Assembly (NCBI GenBank): GCA_017938565.1
Contig: JAGBBI010000274.1
Span: 1-7,199 of the forward strand
Source of the DNA: Clostridia bacterium
GTDB lineage: Bacteria; Bacillota_A; Clostridia; Christensenellales; UBA1242
Direction of reading: 5' to 3'
Length of the DNA: 7,199 bases
The position numbers and the translations under genes were made by a program. The notes beneath the pieces were generated by a model. It saw nothing but the letters and a program-made list of their open reading frames with translations. It was not told where the DNA came from and did no database searches. Positions 1 to 6,800 of the stretch are shown here, one piece after another (position 1 is the stretch's first letter; each line of letters begins with the position of its first letter).

Positions 1-1
1 C

Positions 2-1378
2 ACAACTTCGCAAAGCGGAATTGAAATAACCCTTTTTGACGATGCCGGAACCTACCTTAGAGCCACCCCCGAAATTCTTGACACCAACACCTTAGTTTTA
101 ATCCCAGCATCGACCGGCGGACTTACGCTTATTGGAAAAATCTATGGCGACACCCCATCGGACGGCTCATCAAACCTGTGGTATTTCGTCGAGTACAGCA
201 CCGGCCCCACGACAACACACACCGGCTATGTCTATTCCGAGCGTTGCAATCTAAGTAAACCCTTAACCGACCTAGTCCTTGACACTGACCTGCCCGAGAC
301 CTCGACCAGTCCAGATACCAACCAAGCACTTTCAGACACTTCAACTACCTCCAACCCTGACAAAACCCTTGATGCAAACCTAACCACCACACCAACGCTT
401 ATGTGGATAGTCGCAATTATTTTCATAATACCAATAATTATTGTCTTTATTATGCTTGTAAAACGCCCAAGACGCCTTGCAGATGATTATGATTTAATAG
501 CAAACAATAACGGAGATAATATCAATTTCGAGTTCGATGAAGCCTATGCTCCGACCATAAAAAAGTCAAACAGTCGCACATTTCCCAAATTCAAGACGAC
601 AAAACTTGACGAACTGTCAAGATTTATAAAACTTGACACCACGATTGAGACCGCTAAGCCACTTGACCCCACCGAGAGTATGACAAACTTCAATGAGTTG
701 CCAAATCAAAACCCAAACAATTTAAAGACAACCATTAACCCCAAAATAGCGACGAATATCCCAAGAAAACCCATAAAGTTCGCCAAAAATATACGCTTTT
801 CGCCGAAATCACTCTGCAATTCGCCAAAAACGCCTAGTTACCCACCGAAAAACCCGAGTTACCCACCAAGAACCCTTGAAAACTCCATTGATTTCGCCAA
901 TTACCTCCAAGATAACGACAATTATCTAACCAAAAACTCCACTTTCACCCCAGAGTTCGATGTAAACCTACCAAAAGCTCTTGAAAACTCTAGTTTTCCC
1001 CAAGTTGTCGACGATTTTACCCCAACTTCCACCAAAAACCACCAAAGTTCTGCTAAAAACCCCGAAGAATACCCAATTAACAACCAAAAATATACACTTT
1101 CCGCCGATAATTCTACCTTTTCCCCCGAAAAATATACCAAAAAACCCAAAAAATATACGCACTTTTTTAGTAGCATTTTAAATCGCAAACAAAAAAATCA
1201 AAAAATTAATAAAAACCGTAAGCGAGACGAATTTCGCCCGAGCGTTCTTTCAAGCGACGACTATTTTGAATTCGCCGACAGTTTTGAACTAACCACGCCA
1301 ATGAATTCCCATCTTGTCTTTAATTCCAAAAAACCACCGGCGACCATTCGCTCGGGCAAAAAAATCAATAAGCATTAA
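2..1378 (+). CDS. Single-pass membrane protein with SH3-like ectodomain and Pro/Asn-rich tail (5' truncated)
   Basis: The frame is open from the left edge, so the gene starts outside the window; 458 residues are visible. An ATG at 401 lies at the first residue of the membrane helix and has no Shine-Dalgarno, so it is not the start. Visible residues about 18-85 look like a bacterial SH3-like domain: an arginine-containing first strand, a G-K-I-Y-G turn, then W-Y-F-V-E-Y and the terminal G-Y-V-Y-S-E motif (residues 60-80). A Thr/Ser/Pro/Asp linker follows. One hydrophobic helix (134-153) ends in K-R-P-R-R, a stop-transfer signal that places the remaining 300 residues in the cytoplasm. This tail is low-complexity and rich in Pro, Asn, Lys and Ser, with tandem P-S-Y-P-P-K/R units (278-290), three K-Y-T triplets and a basic stretch (394-408). 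SH3-like ectodomains often bind cell wall; the role of the tail is unknown. The frame and topology are firm, the function is not. Confidence 0.85.
   Translation, partial: TTSQSGIEITLFDDAGTYLRATPEILDTNTLVLIPASTGGLTLIGKIYGDTPSDGSSNLWYFVEYSTGPTTTHTGYVYSERCNLSKPLTDLVLDTDLPETSTSPDTNQALSDTSTTSNPDKTLDANLTTTPTLMWIVAIIFIIPIIIVFIMLVKRPRRLADDYDLIANNNGDNINFEFDEAYAPTIKKSNSRTFPKFKTTKLDELSRFIKLDTTIETAKPLDPTESMTNFNELPNQNPNNLKTTINPKIATNIPRKPIKFAKNIRFSPKSLCNSPKTPSYPPKNPSYPPRTLENSIDFANYLQDNDNYLTKNSTFTPEFDVNLPKALENSSFPQVVDDFTPTSTKNHQSSAKNPEEYPINNQKYTLSADNSTFSPEKYTKKPKKYTHFFSSILNRKQKNQKINKNRKRDEFRPSVLSSDDYFEFADSFELTTPMNSHLVFNSKKPPATIRSGKKINKH
785..1158 (+). repeat. Dispersed short nucleotide repeats inside the tail of the membrane protein gene
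   Basis: The decamer AAAAATATAC occurs four times, at 785-794, 1086-1095, 1128-1137 and 1149-1158. Around the first two copies the match extends to about 24 bases (784-807 and 1085-1108) with two differences. These two copies lie in different reading frames: the first encodes K-N-I-R-F-S and the second K-Y-T-L-S-A. The motif TTCGCCAAAAA also occurs in two frames, at 779 and 820. The similarity is therefore at DNA level and not conserved protein repeats. Slippage or duplication in a sequence of low constraint is the simplest explanation; base composition alone could account for the shorter matches. Confidence 0.45.
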
Positions 1379-1388
1379 AAACTCTAAT

Positions 1389-1442
1389 AAAAAACTTTCT
1401 TGGGTTCACTTTTTATTGTTCAATAAAAATCTACAAACCCAA
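1389..1442 (-). terminator. Intrinsic terminator of the minus-strand gene
   Basis: A two-part hairpin has outer arms TTGGGTT (1400-1406) and AACCCAA (1436-1442), and inner arms TTTTTATTG (1410-1418) and CAATAAAAA (1421-1429). Read on the minus strand it is followed five bases later by a run of six T (1394-1389). No T-tract follows it on the plus strand, so it fits termination of the minus-strand gene whose stop is at 1488. Confidence 0.6.
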
Positions 1443-1448
1443 AACATC

Positions 1449-1486
1449 AAATAAGGTCAGCAAAATTTTTGCCAACCTTATTTTTT
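1449..1486 (+). terminator. Intrinsic terminator of the plus-strand membrane protein gene
   Basis: Arms AAATAAGGT (1449-1457) and ACCTTATTT (1475-1483) pair perfectly. After two mismatches, GCAAAA (1460-1465) and TTTTGC (1467-1472) add an inner stem. The T-tract runs 1481-1486, partly within the right arm. It lies about 70 bases after the stop of the plus-strand gene and ends just before the stop of the convergent gene. On the minus strand no good T-tract follows, so it acts mainly in the plus direction. Confidence 0.7.
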
Positions 1487-1487
1487 A

Positions 1488-2933
1488 TTATCTTATAATT
1501 GAGCCAAACTTTTTATAGCACCAATTTGGAGTATACCCCCGAGCGTCCATAAATTTTACTAGTTTTGGTATAATTTTATCGGCTTTTCGATACATCGTCC
1601 TAAGGCTAATCTCCTTAGTAATTTCGCCGACGGTATCGGCACCAAAGACGAATTTATCGACAATTAAAATTTCAAGTTCGGTCAACTCTTTATATAATCG
1701 CTTTGAAAAACTTTTAAGTTCCTGCATTTTTTGTTTTCGCTCAATTAACTCGGCTATCGACTCGAAAAAGTTCTCAATCGAGCCAAACTTTGCAATATGC
1801 TCGGAGTAAAACGAGTTTTTAACCTGTCGGTCAAACAATCGGTCGTAATACCTAAGCGTAAACGAAGCCGACTTGACCGATTTCAAAAAGAACTTCACCC
1901 AATTAACAGTCTCCCAATTCTTCACATTCCAACGTTCAAGTTTCATATTAAGCAGGTCGCATTTATAGGGTTTTTTAAACGCATCGAAAATCGCATCAAT
2001 CTTAGACTGGTCAACTTGGATGACTTCACTAAATTTATTCGGGTCAACAACCGCAAGTCCCTCTCTTTCGCCCTCTATCACATTTTTATCTTTAAGCCGT
2101 TCGACATTTTCTTCTTGCACCCTTTTAAGTCGTTCGTTTACCGCATCAACCCCACCGACCTCTAAAATCAGGTCTTGTAACTCACTAGGCTCGAACCCTG
2201 CTTTTGACTGACCCGCCTTTAACGTATCAACCCTACCGCAGGTGCTTGAGTTATTTTGCTTGTTCGTATCGAAAAGTTCACTTGTATCAAGTTCATCACA
2301 CAAGTTTTCTTCAGCCAAACCCTCACTCAATTCGTGCAAACTTTCAACGCCATCTTCGGCTTTTTTCAGGTTTCCGCTTTCATTTTGCTGACAATCTGCA
2401 AATTTTTCGGCTTGAATTAGTAGGTTCATTTGCTGAACTGGGCTAAGATTTTCTGACTCAGAACGCCTTAGGTCGCCGTCAGCCACCATACTTTCACAAG
2501 ATTGCCGATTTTGTTGAACCGAAAGAAGATTGTCCGCCATTTCACGCTCGACGCCCACACCATTGGAGTTCGTTGAGCAAAAGTCCTCCCTTTTAGTTAC
2601 AATTTGTGATGACATATTGTCATTATTGATAGTTTTTATAATACCATCATTTTTTGGGGTTTCGCAAACAAAATCAGCAACATTCAAGGTTTTTTCTAAA
2701 CCCAAATCGCCCCCGCAATAAACCCTTTCAATTTCCCTATTTAAACTACGCCTACTGCGATTTCCCCGACGTTTCAAGTTGGTAATGTTTTGAATAGGTT
2801 TTAAATCATCTTCTGAAACATTCTTATTATTGTTGGAATTTACAAGCCCATTTGTTATAGTTTCATAAATATAGTCGCCACCGTCAAGATTTTTGCTTAA
2901 GCGGTCGCACACGCCATAATTAAAATTGGTCAT
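1488..2933 (-). CDS. Hypothetical protein with C-terminal sigma-70-region-4-like helix-turn-helix
   Basis: A complete gene of 481 residues. The start is set by AGGAG (2941-2945, minus strand), seven bases before the ATG. I do not recognise the full-length family. Residues 1-300 are polar, acidic and low-complexity, with a basic patch K-R-R-G-N-R-S-R-R (54-62) and two similar segments, N-L-L-S-V-Q-Q (135-141) and N-L-S-P-V-Q-Q (162-168). Residues about 300-415 are charged, Trp/Phe-containing and probably helical. Residues 417-461 (L-T-E-L-E-I-L-I-V, then a turn, then T-V-G-E-I-T-K-E-I-S-L-R-T-M-Y-R-K at 434-450) follow the pattern of a sigma-70 region 4 or RinA/ArpU-type helix-turn-helix, and the end G-Y-T-P-N-W-C-Y-K-K-F resembles a wing or capping helix. 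A DNA-binding regulatory role is inferred from this segment alone. There are ten cysteines but no clear metal-binding pairs. The gene converges with the membrane protein gene and diverges from the lipoprotein gene. Confidence 0.85.
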   Translation of the reverse strand: MTNFNYGVCDRLSKNLDGGDYIYETITNGLVNSNNNKNVSEDDLKPIQNITNLKRRGNRSRRSLNREIERVYCGGDLGLEKTLNVADFVCETPKNDGIIKTINNDNMSSQIVTKREDFCSTNSNGVGVEREMADNLLSVQQNRQSCESMVADGDLRRSESENLSPVQQMNLLIQAEKFADCQQNESGNLKKAEDGVESLHELSEGLAEENLCDELDTSELFDTNKQNNSSTCGRVDTLKAGQSKAGFEPSELQDLILEVGGVDAVNERLKRVQEENVERLKDKNVIEGEREGLAVVDPNKFSEVIQVDQSKIDAIFDAFKKPYKCDLLNMKLERWNVKNWETVNWVKFFLKSVKSASFTLRYYDRLFDRQVKNSFYSEHIAKFGSIENFFESIAELIERKQKMQELKSFSKRLYKELTELEILIVDKFVFGADTVGEITKEISLRTMYRKADKIIPKLVKFMDARGYTPNWCYKKFGSIIR

Positions 2934-3027
2934 ACATTAACTCCTAATTAAAATAAATTAAATAAAAGTGAAAAGATGTCGACTTCTTTTTTTACTTTAC
3001 GACAAAAAGATTACCATAAGAAAAATT

Positions 3028-3060
3028 TTTATAGCACAATTTGTGTCATACTGATGTCAA
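3028..3060 (-). promoter_or_regulatory. Candidate promoter of the minus-strand gene with possible operator
   Basis: On the minus strand, TATAAA (3033-3028) is preceded by an extended -10 TG at the right distance, and TTGACA lies at 3060-3055. The spacer is 21 bp, longer than usual, so recognition would rest on the extended -10. The expected 5' leader is about 85-90 bases. Between the boxes lies the palindrome CACAA-T-TTGTG (3035-3045), and TGTCA occurs twice 11 bp apart (3044-3048 and 3055-3059), which would fit a repressor or activator site. Confidence 0.4.
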
Positions 3061-3115
3061 AAGTATCGGAAATTAATAAGCCCCAAACCCTTTAATTTCC
3101 AAACGAAGGGAGTTT

Positions 3116-3144
3116 TTGAAAAAATTTTTAAAAACTTTTATACT
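3116..3144 (+). promoter_or_regulatory. Sigma-A-type promoter for a putative small RNA
   Basis: TTGAAA (3116-3121) and TATACT (3139-3144) are separated by exactly 17 bp and match the consensus at ten of twelve positions. No ORF with a ribosome binding site follows; the next structured element is a hairpin terminator about 50 bases downstream of the expected start near 3151. The surrounding sequence is A/T-rich (arms AGTTTTT 3111-3117 and AAAAACT 3130-3136), so chance promoter-like matches are more likely here than usual. Confidence 0.5.
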
Positions 3145-3150
3145 CAATAA

Positions 3151-3226
3151 AAACACAACGTGAGTAAGTAAAAAAAGCCATCTTTTCTGTATCAAGAGAG
3201 AGTTTTGGAAAAACCCCTCTCTTTTT
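3151..3226 (+). ncRNA. Putative small non-coding RNA of about 75 nt
   Basis: Its existence is inferred from a well-spaced promoter just upstream and an intrinsic terminator at its end, with no usable reading frame in between. The 5' half is unstructured and A-rich; the 3' half is the terminator hairpin. A longer alternative fold pairs A7-GCCA (3170-3180) with TGGC-AA-T7 (3232-3244), which would move the 3' end to about 3244. I recognise no known RNA family. It could be a trans-acting small RNA or an aborted leader. Confidence 0.35.
3194..3226 (+). terminator. Intrinsic terminator of the putative small RNA
   Basis: AAGAGAG (3194-3200) pairs with CTCTCTT (3217-3223). An internal TTTT/AAAA (3203-3206 and 3209-3212) can extend the fold, and the T-run is 3222-3226. 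TGGCAA occurs just downstream at 3232-3237 and again at 3247-3252. Confidence 0.6.
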
Positions 3227-3381
3227 CTCAGTGGCAATTTTTTTAATGGCAACTCCTATTATACTCACCCATTTGCGACCTTTTTAACCCATACATTTTC
3301 TCTGCTTTTTCACCATTAATCTGGTAGTTCTTACAACATATAAAAAATTTTTACATTTTTTTGAAAAATCGGCTTTTTTTG
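3227..3381. other. T-rich spacer without a recognised gene
   Basis: This stretch contains T-runs and short AT-rich complementary segments. The only reading frames are very short, for example the ATG at 3247 with 13 codons, and have no ribosome binding site. I see no tRNA or other element that I can name. Confidence 0.5.
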
Positions 3382-3410
3382 TTTGCATTATTTTTAAATA
3401 TATATATAAT
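3382..3410 (+). promoter_or_regulatory. Sigma-A-type promoter of the 6S-like RNA
   Basis: TTTGCA (3382-3387) and a perfect TATAAT (3405-3410) have a 17-bp spacer. The expected start is near 3416-3418, where the 5' arm of the long closing stem of the downstream RNA begins. An alternating TA stretch precedes the -10 and would melt easily. Confidence 0.6.
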
Positions 3411-3416
3411 ATAAGT

Positions 3417-3622
3417 ATATACTAAGTATTGAGTGCTAAGGTTTTGAAAACCCCAAACAACACTACGGTATTGTTTTAAATATAAGATATCCAATATGTC
3501 TTATGCATGCACGAACTCCTTTAAAAATTGCACGTTTACAAAACTGTGGCACTCCTATTTGGTATATGTCGAGTATTCAGGCGTTTTAAATCGCATACAC
3601 ACTTCAAAATGCCTGTTTTTTA
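3417..3622 (+). ncRNA. Structured non-coding RNA of about 205 nt, 6S-RNA-like architecture
   Basis: Seen: a promoter ends just upstream, no credible ORF is present and a strong terminator closes the unit. Positions 3415-3428 pair with 3556-3569 (14 bp including four G-U pairs). After a small bulge, GAGTGCTA (3431-3438) pairs with TGGCACTC (3547-3554). The two ends of a 150-nt segment thus form a stem of about 22 bp. Inside are a short hairpin GGTTTTGAAAACC (3440-3452, or alternatively 3439-3446 with 3539-3545), a large internal loop, a TTTTAAA/TTTAAAA stem (3474-3480 with 3520-3526) and an apical hairpin (3482-3490 with 3494-3504). Known: 6S RNA, which binds the sigma-A holoenzyme, is a long rod of about 180-200 nt with a closing stem, a large central bubble and a terminal stem-loop. 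Inferred: this may be a divergent 6S RNA. It lacks the conserved SRP loop and any tRNA-like end, so SRP RNA and tmRNA are unlikely. A cis-acting leader of the lipoprotein gene is the main alternative. Confidence 0.55.
3578..3622 (+). terminator. Strong intrinsic terminator of the structured RNA
   Basis: CAGGCGTTTT (3578-3587) pairs with AAAATGCCTG (3606-3615) over ten base pairs including one G-U. The loop has 18 bases, and seven T follow directly (3616-3622). It is the clearest terminator in the window and separates the RNA unit from the lipoprotein gene starting 193 bases later. Confidence 0.8.
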
Positions 3623-3660
3623 AGAAATCATATTACCCAAAGTGAATACTTGAAATGTCA

Positions 3661-3715
3661 GCCAAAACCTTTAAATTCCTGCAAAAAACCGCAGTCGAAT
3701 TTTGGAAAATTTGGC
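3661..3715. repeat. Nested imperfect inverted repeat between the RNA gene and the lipoprotein promoter
   Basis: Four paired blocks are nested: GCCAAA (3661-3666) with TTTGGC (3710-3715), CC (3668-3669) with GG (3704-3705), AAATTC (3673-3678) with GAATTT (3697-3702), and CTGC (3679-3682) with GCAG (3691-3694). That gives about 18 pairs around an 8-base loop. No T-tract follows on either strand, so it is not an ordinary terminator. It could be an operator for a dimeric regulator, an RNA processing site or a remnant of a mobile repeat. Confidence 0.5.
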
Positions 3716-3750
3716 AAAAAAACTTGACAAAAAATCAAGAACCATCACAC

Positions 3751-3778
3751 TTGACGGTAATATAATTTTTTTTGTAAT
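3751..3778 (+). promoter_or_regulatory. Probable promoter region of the lipoprotein gene
   Basis: TTGACG (3751-3756) stands 16 bp before TGTAAT (3773-3778). A perfect TATAAT also lies at 3761-3766 but lacks a -35 box at a normal distance. CTTGAC occurs twice, at 3723-3728 and 3750-3755, and the first copy forms a short inverted repeat with TCAAG (3735-3739). Which pair of boxes is used cannot be decided from the sequence. Confidence 0.4.
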
Positions 3779-3804
3779 GAAAACAACATAAATGTAAAAG
3801 ACTA

Positions 3805-3809
3805 AGGAG
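3805..3809 (+). promoter_or_regulatory. Ribosome binding site of the lipoprotein gene
   Basis: AGGAG (within AAGGAGT) lies six bases before the ATG at 3816. It fixes the start despite the unusually long N-terminal region ahead of the lipoprotein signal. Confidence 0.8.
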
Positions 3810-3815
3810 TAAGTT

Positions 3816-6800
3816 ATGAATTTATTCAAAAGATTGTTTCAAGGGTCAAAAGCACAAAAAAGCACCAACTTTGAAGCAGGAAAAGCACACAAATCTGGTC
3901 TATTTCACAAAATAACAAGGACGCTATCGTTGATAGTAGTCCTTTCGTTTTGCGCAAGTGGATTTGTTGGTTGCTCGGCAAAAGACATTCAAGAATTGCT
4001 GAATGTGGGCGGAGCGAACTCAATGTATGACGAGTACGGAAGATTGCTTTTGCAACCCGTTTCGGCAACACTTAACGAGTACGAATACGAAGTTAAAGAA
4101 ACGCAAGATGAAAATGGAAACAGCGTATATGTCAGAGTTCCTGTAACAAACGCAGATACCGGTTCCATTGTCTTTAACGACTCGGCATATGCTCACTCGG
4201 TTGACAAAATCAACGAAGAGTCTATCACCGATTACAGTTGGACAAACTATCAAATTGTCGTTGATGGAAAAATCTATTATTTCATACCAAGCGACTATCT
4301 TCTTGCAAGTTTACAGTCGTTCTCTGGAATGAACTATAACTTTGTTGGTACCGAAGAAATCCAAAATCGTTTTGGGTTGTCTTTCTCTGACCCACTAATC
4401 TACTCAAACGAGAACCGTGAAGACGGCAAACTTTTGAATAAATACTATGAATTCAATAGCGATTACGACTTCTTTGTTTACGATGAAGTCGCTGATACAA
4501 TTACTCCTGCAAGCAAAGACTATATAAAAATTCAATATAAATTAGTTGTTGCCGATGCCAAAACCGGTATCGAAGCCAACTGGAACCATATTGAAAATAA
4601 ATATTACAACGAAGAAAGTGCTTCATATTACAACTCTATCACCTACCGAATTGTATTTAACCCACATCTTGAAAACGGAACCGAGACCCGAACACTTAAA
4701 GTTAAAAAACTTGTACAAAACGACTCGGAGATTTATGGTAACAGTACAATTTCACAAGAACTTATCTACGGAGCATCAAAACTTACCTTCTTAGTTGACA
4801 GCCCTAACTCAGCCGAGATTGGATTTGCCGAACTAAGTTATGATACAAATAAATATTATTTCTATAACCAAGACACAACTTACTCATCTGAAAATAAAAC
4901 CTATTACACAACCGGCTTATATGGCTACTTCCCATACGGAAAACAAGTAAACATCGACCGAACCTATCCGGGAGAACTCAGCAAAGGCGACGGCAAAAAC
5001 ACCGTAAACAGTGGCGACTACGCACTTCAAAGTTGGACGGTAAACAGTTATCGAGGAGAGGTCAACACAAACGTACTTCTTGACGAGAACTCCGAGCCTT
5101 ACACCGGTGCAACATTATCAAGAAGCGAACTACAAATTTTACAAAATGCTATCTGCCAAACAGCAAACACCTCAACCCTACTTGGAAACGACGGCTCGCT
5201 TAACTTGAAAAAGGACGCACATAAAGGTGCAAACATCGTAAGCCAACACATAAAATACCAAAACGAGTATAATGTTGGTTCAAACGACTATAAAAACGAA
5301 AACTACTCTGACCGACTTTACGTTGGAGCAAAATATATCGGAATTACCTCTGGTGGCGGAGAAAGCGTATTCTCAACCGTTGGCACCGATACTTTAAGCC
5401 AAAACTTGTACTTTGAAACCATAATAAACGACAACGCTACAAAAGAAAAATCTTCAACCTTGACTGCAATCTCGGTTAAAGAAAATCACGGAAACATCTT
5501 CAAAGCAAACTATGCAAAGGTAACCAACTTCACAATAAGCGGTACCGCATACGACGCCGAGAACGACCTTGCGAAATTGGAAGGACTTTACCTAACCATT
5601 TACACAAGAACCTACGACGCAACTAACGGTTGGGTATCATCGGTGCGTGATATGTACGCTGGTGGCGTAAGTCAAACCACCCAAGTCCAAACCGATAACA
5701 AAGGCGAATTCAAAATTACCGGCTTAAAACTTAACGAGTTTATCTTAGACACAGCAAGCGACATCAAAGGTCGTGAGTATTATTTGTACAGTGCAAACTA
5801 CTCAAGCCTTGAATATGCAAACAACACAAAAGGAATAGCGGTATCAAACGAAACAAGTTCAGACAACTTAAAATTTGCCGACCGCACCAGCCTATCACTT
5901 ATCGGAACGACCGAGCCTGAAAACAGCAACTTAAAAGTAAACCTAATCGTTCAAAACAAAGACGGCTCATTCGTAAACATCAAAGACGCAGATATTGAAC
6001 TAAGTTACGAATTAATTACCTCAATCACCTCGACCCCAGACGCCGATGGATATGTTTCAACGCAAGTAATGCTAAGCACACTTCTTCCATCAGACAGTAT
6101 GCTAACCGGCTATAACATTCAAACCGAGTCAGTAGCCGATGTATTCTTCGTATACTTCAACCCAGTATCTGGTAAAACCTACCGACTAAACGCAAGTTAC
6201 AGCGAAAACACTCACACCTACTCATACCACTTGCAACACTCTGACAGCCTTGTACAAAACTTGACAGCAGACGCTGACCTAACAATTAAAACGACCGAAA
6301 GTGCAAGCGTTGGCGAAACTTCAATGCCAAAACTTAACACACCTTCAAATGTAATCGTTGGCTATGCTCGTCAAACATACATCTCATTCAAAACCCCAGC
6401 CGAGGCAAACGAATTTGCAACCAACCACGGCATAGGTCTAACCAGCGTAATCAATAACCTTGTATATATTGACGAGGCAAAACTTATATCAACTGGCACA
6501 TCATTATATACATACGACCGACGCACATCAATCGACCAAAGCCAAATTTTCCACCGCTACTTCTATATATTTGAAGAAGGTGGCGAAACCTATACCACAC
6601 TTGCACGAAGCACCGCTTTTTCATCAGAGAAAAGCCTATCAATAGCCAGTGTATTTGGTATCCACCCAACTTGGGCAGTTAATAATGCAGGTTTTGTAAG
6701 CAATTTCCAAGCCGATGGCTCAGCATTCACAATCGGCGGAATTACTGCATACAGACTAAAAGATGTCGGAAATCGTCAAACAACTGTTACCCTTACAAAA

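Noticed and set aside
401..403. ATG at 401 as the start of the first gene
   Set aside because: The frame is open to the left edge with meaningful domain sequence, no ribosome binding site precedes 401, and starting there would begin the protein inside its membrane helix.
922..1188. Minus-strand reading frame opposite the membrane protein tail
   Set aside because: It is an antisense shadow of a low-complexity coding region, with no ribosome binding site; its Phe/Gly/Val-rich product mirrors the Lys/Pro/Asn codons of the real gene.
1797..2721. Several plus-strand reading frames opposite the helix-turn-helix gene
   Set aside because: All are antisense shadows of the 481-residue gene, which has the only good ribosome binding site and a recognisable domain.
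3054..3098. Short plus-strand ORF of about 14 codons beginning ATG-TCA
   Set aside because: It has no ribosome binding site, overlaps the divergent promoter and has no recognisable product.
3417..3622. SRP RNA, tmRNA or tRNA identity for the structured RNA
   Set aside because: The conserved SRP tetraloop region, a tRNA-like acceptor end with CCA and a T-loop consensus are all absent.
3724..3766. TTGACA (3724-3729) with TATAAT (3761-3766) as one promoter
   Set aside because: The spacer is 31 bp, far outside the range that RNA polymerase can use.
2934..3815. CRISPR array or insertion sequence in the long intergenic region
   Set aside because: There are no regularly spaced identical repeats, no transposase fragment and no flanking target duplication; the inverted repeats seen are single hairpins.
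3826..4253. Minus-strand reading frames opposite the lipoprotein start
   Set aside because: They overlap the signal peptide and lipobox of a strongly supported gene and lack ribosome binding sites.
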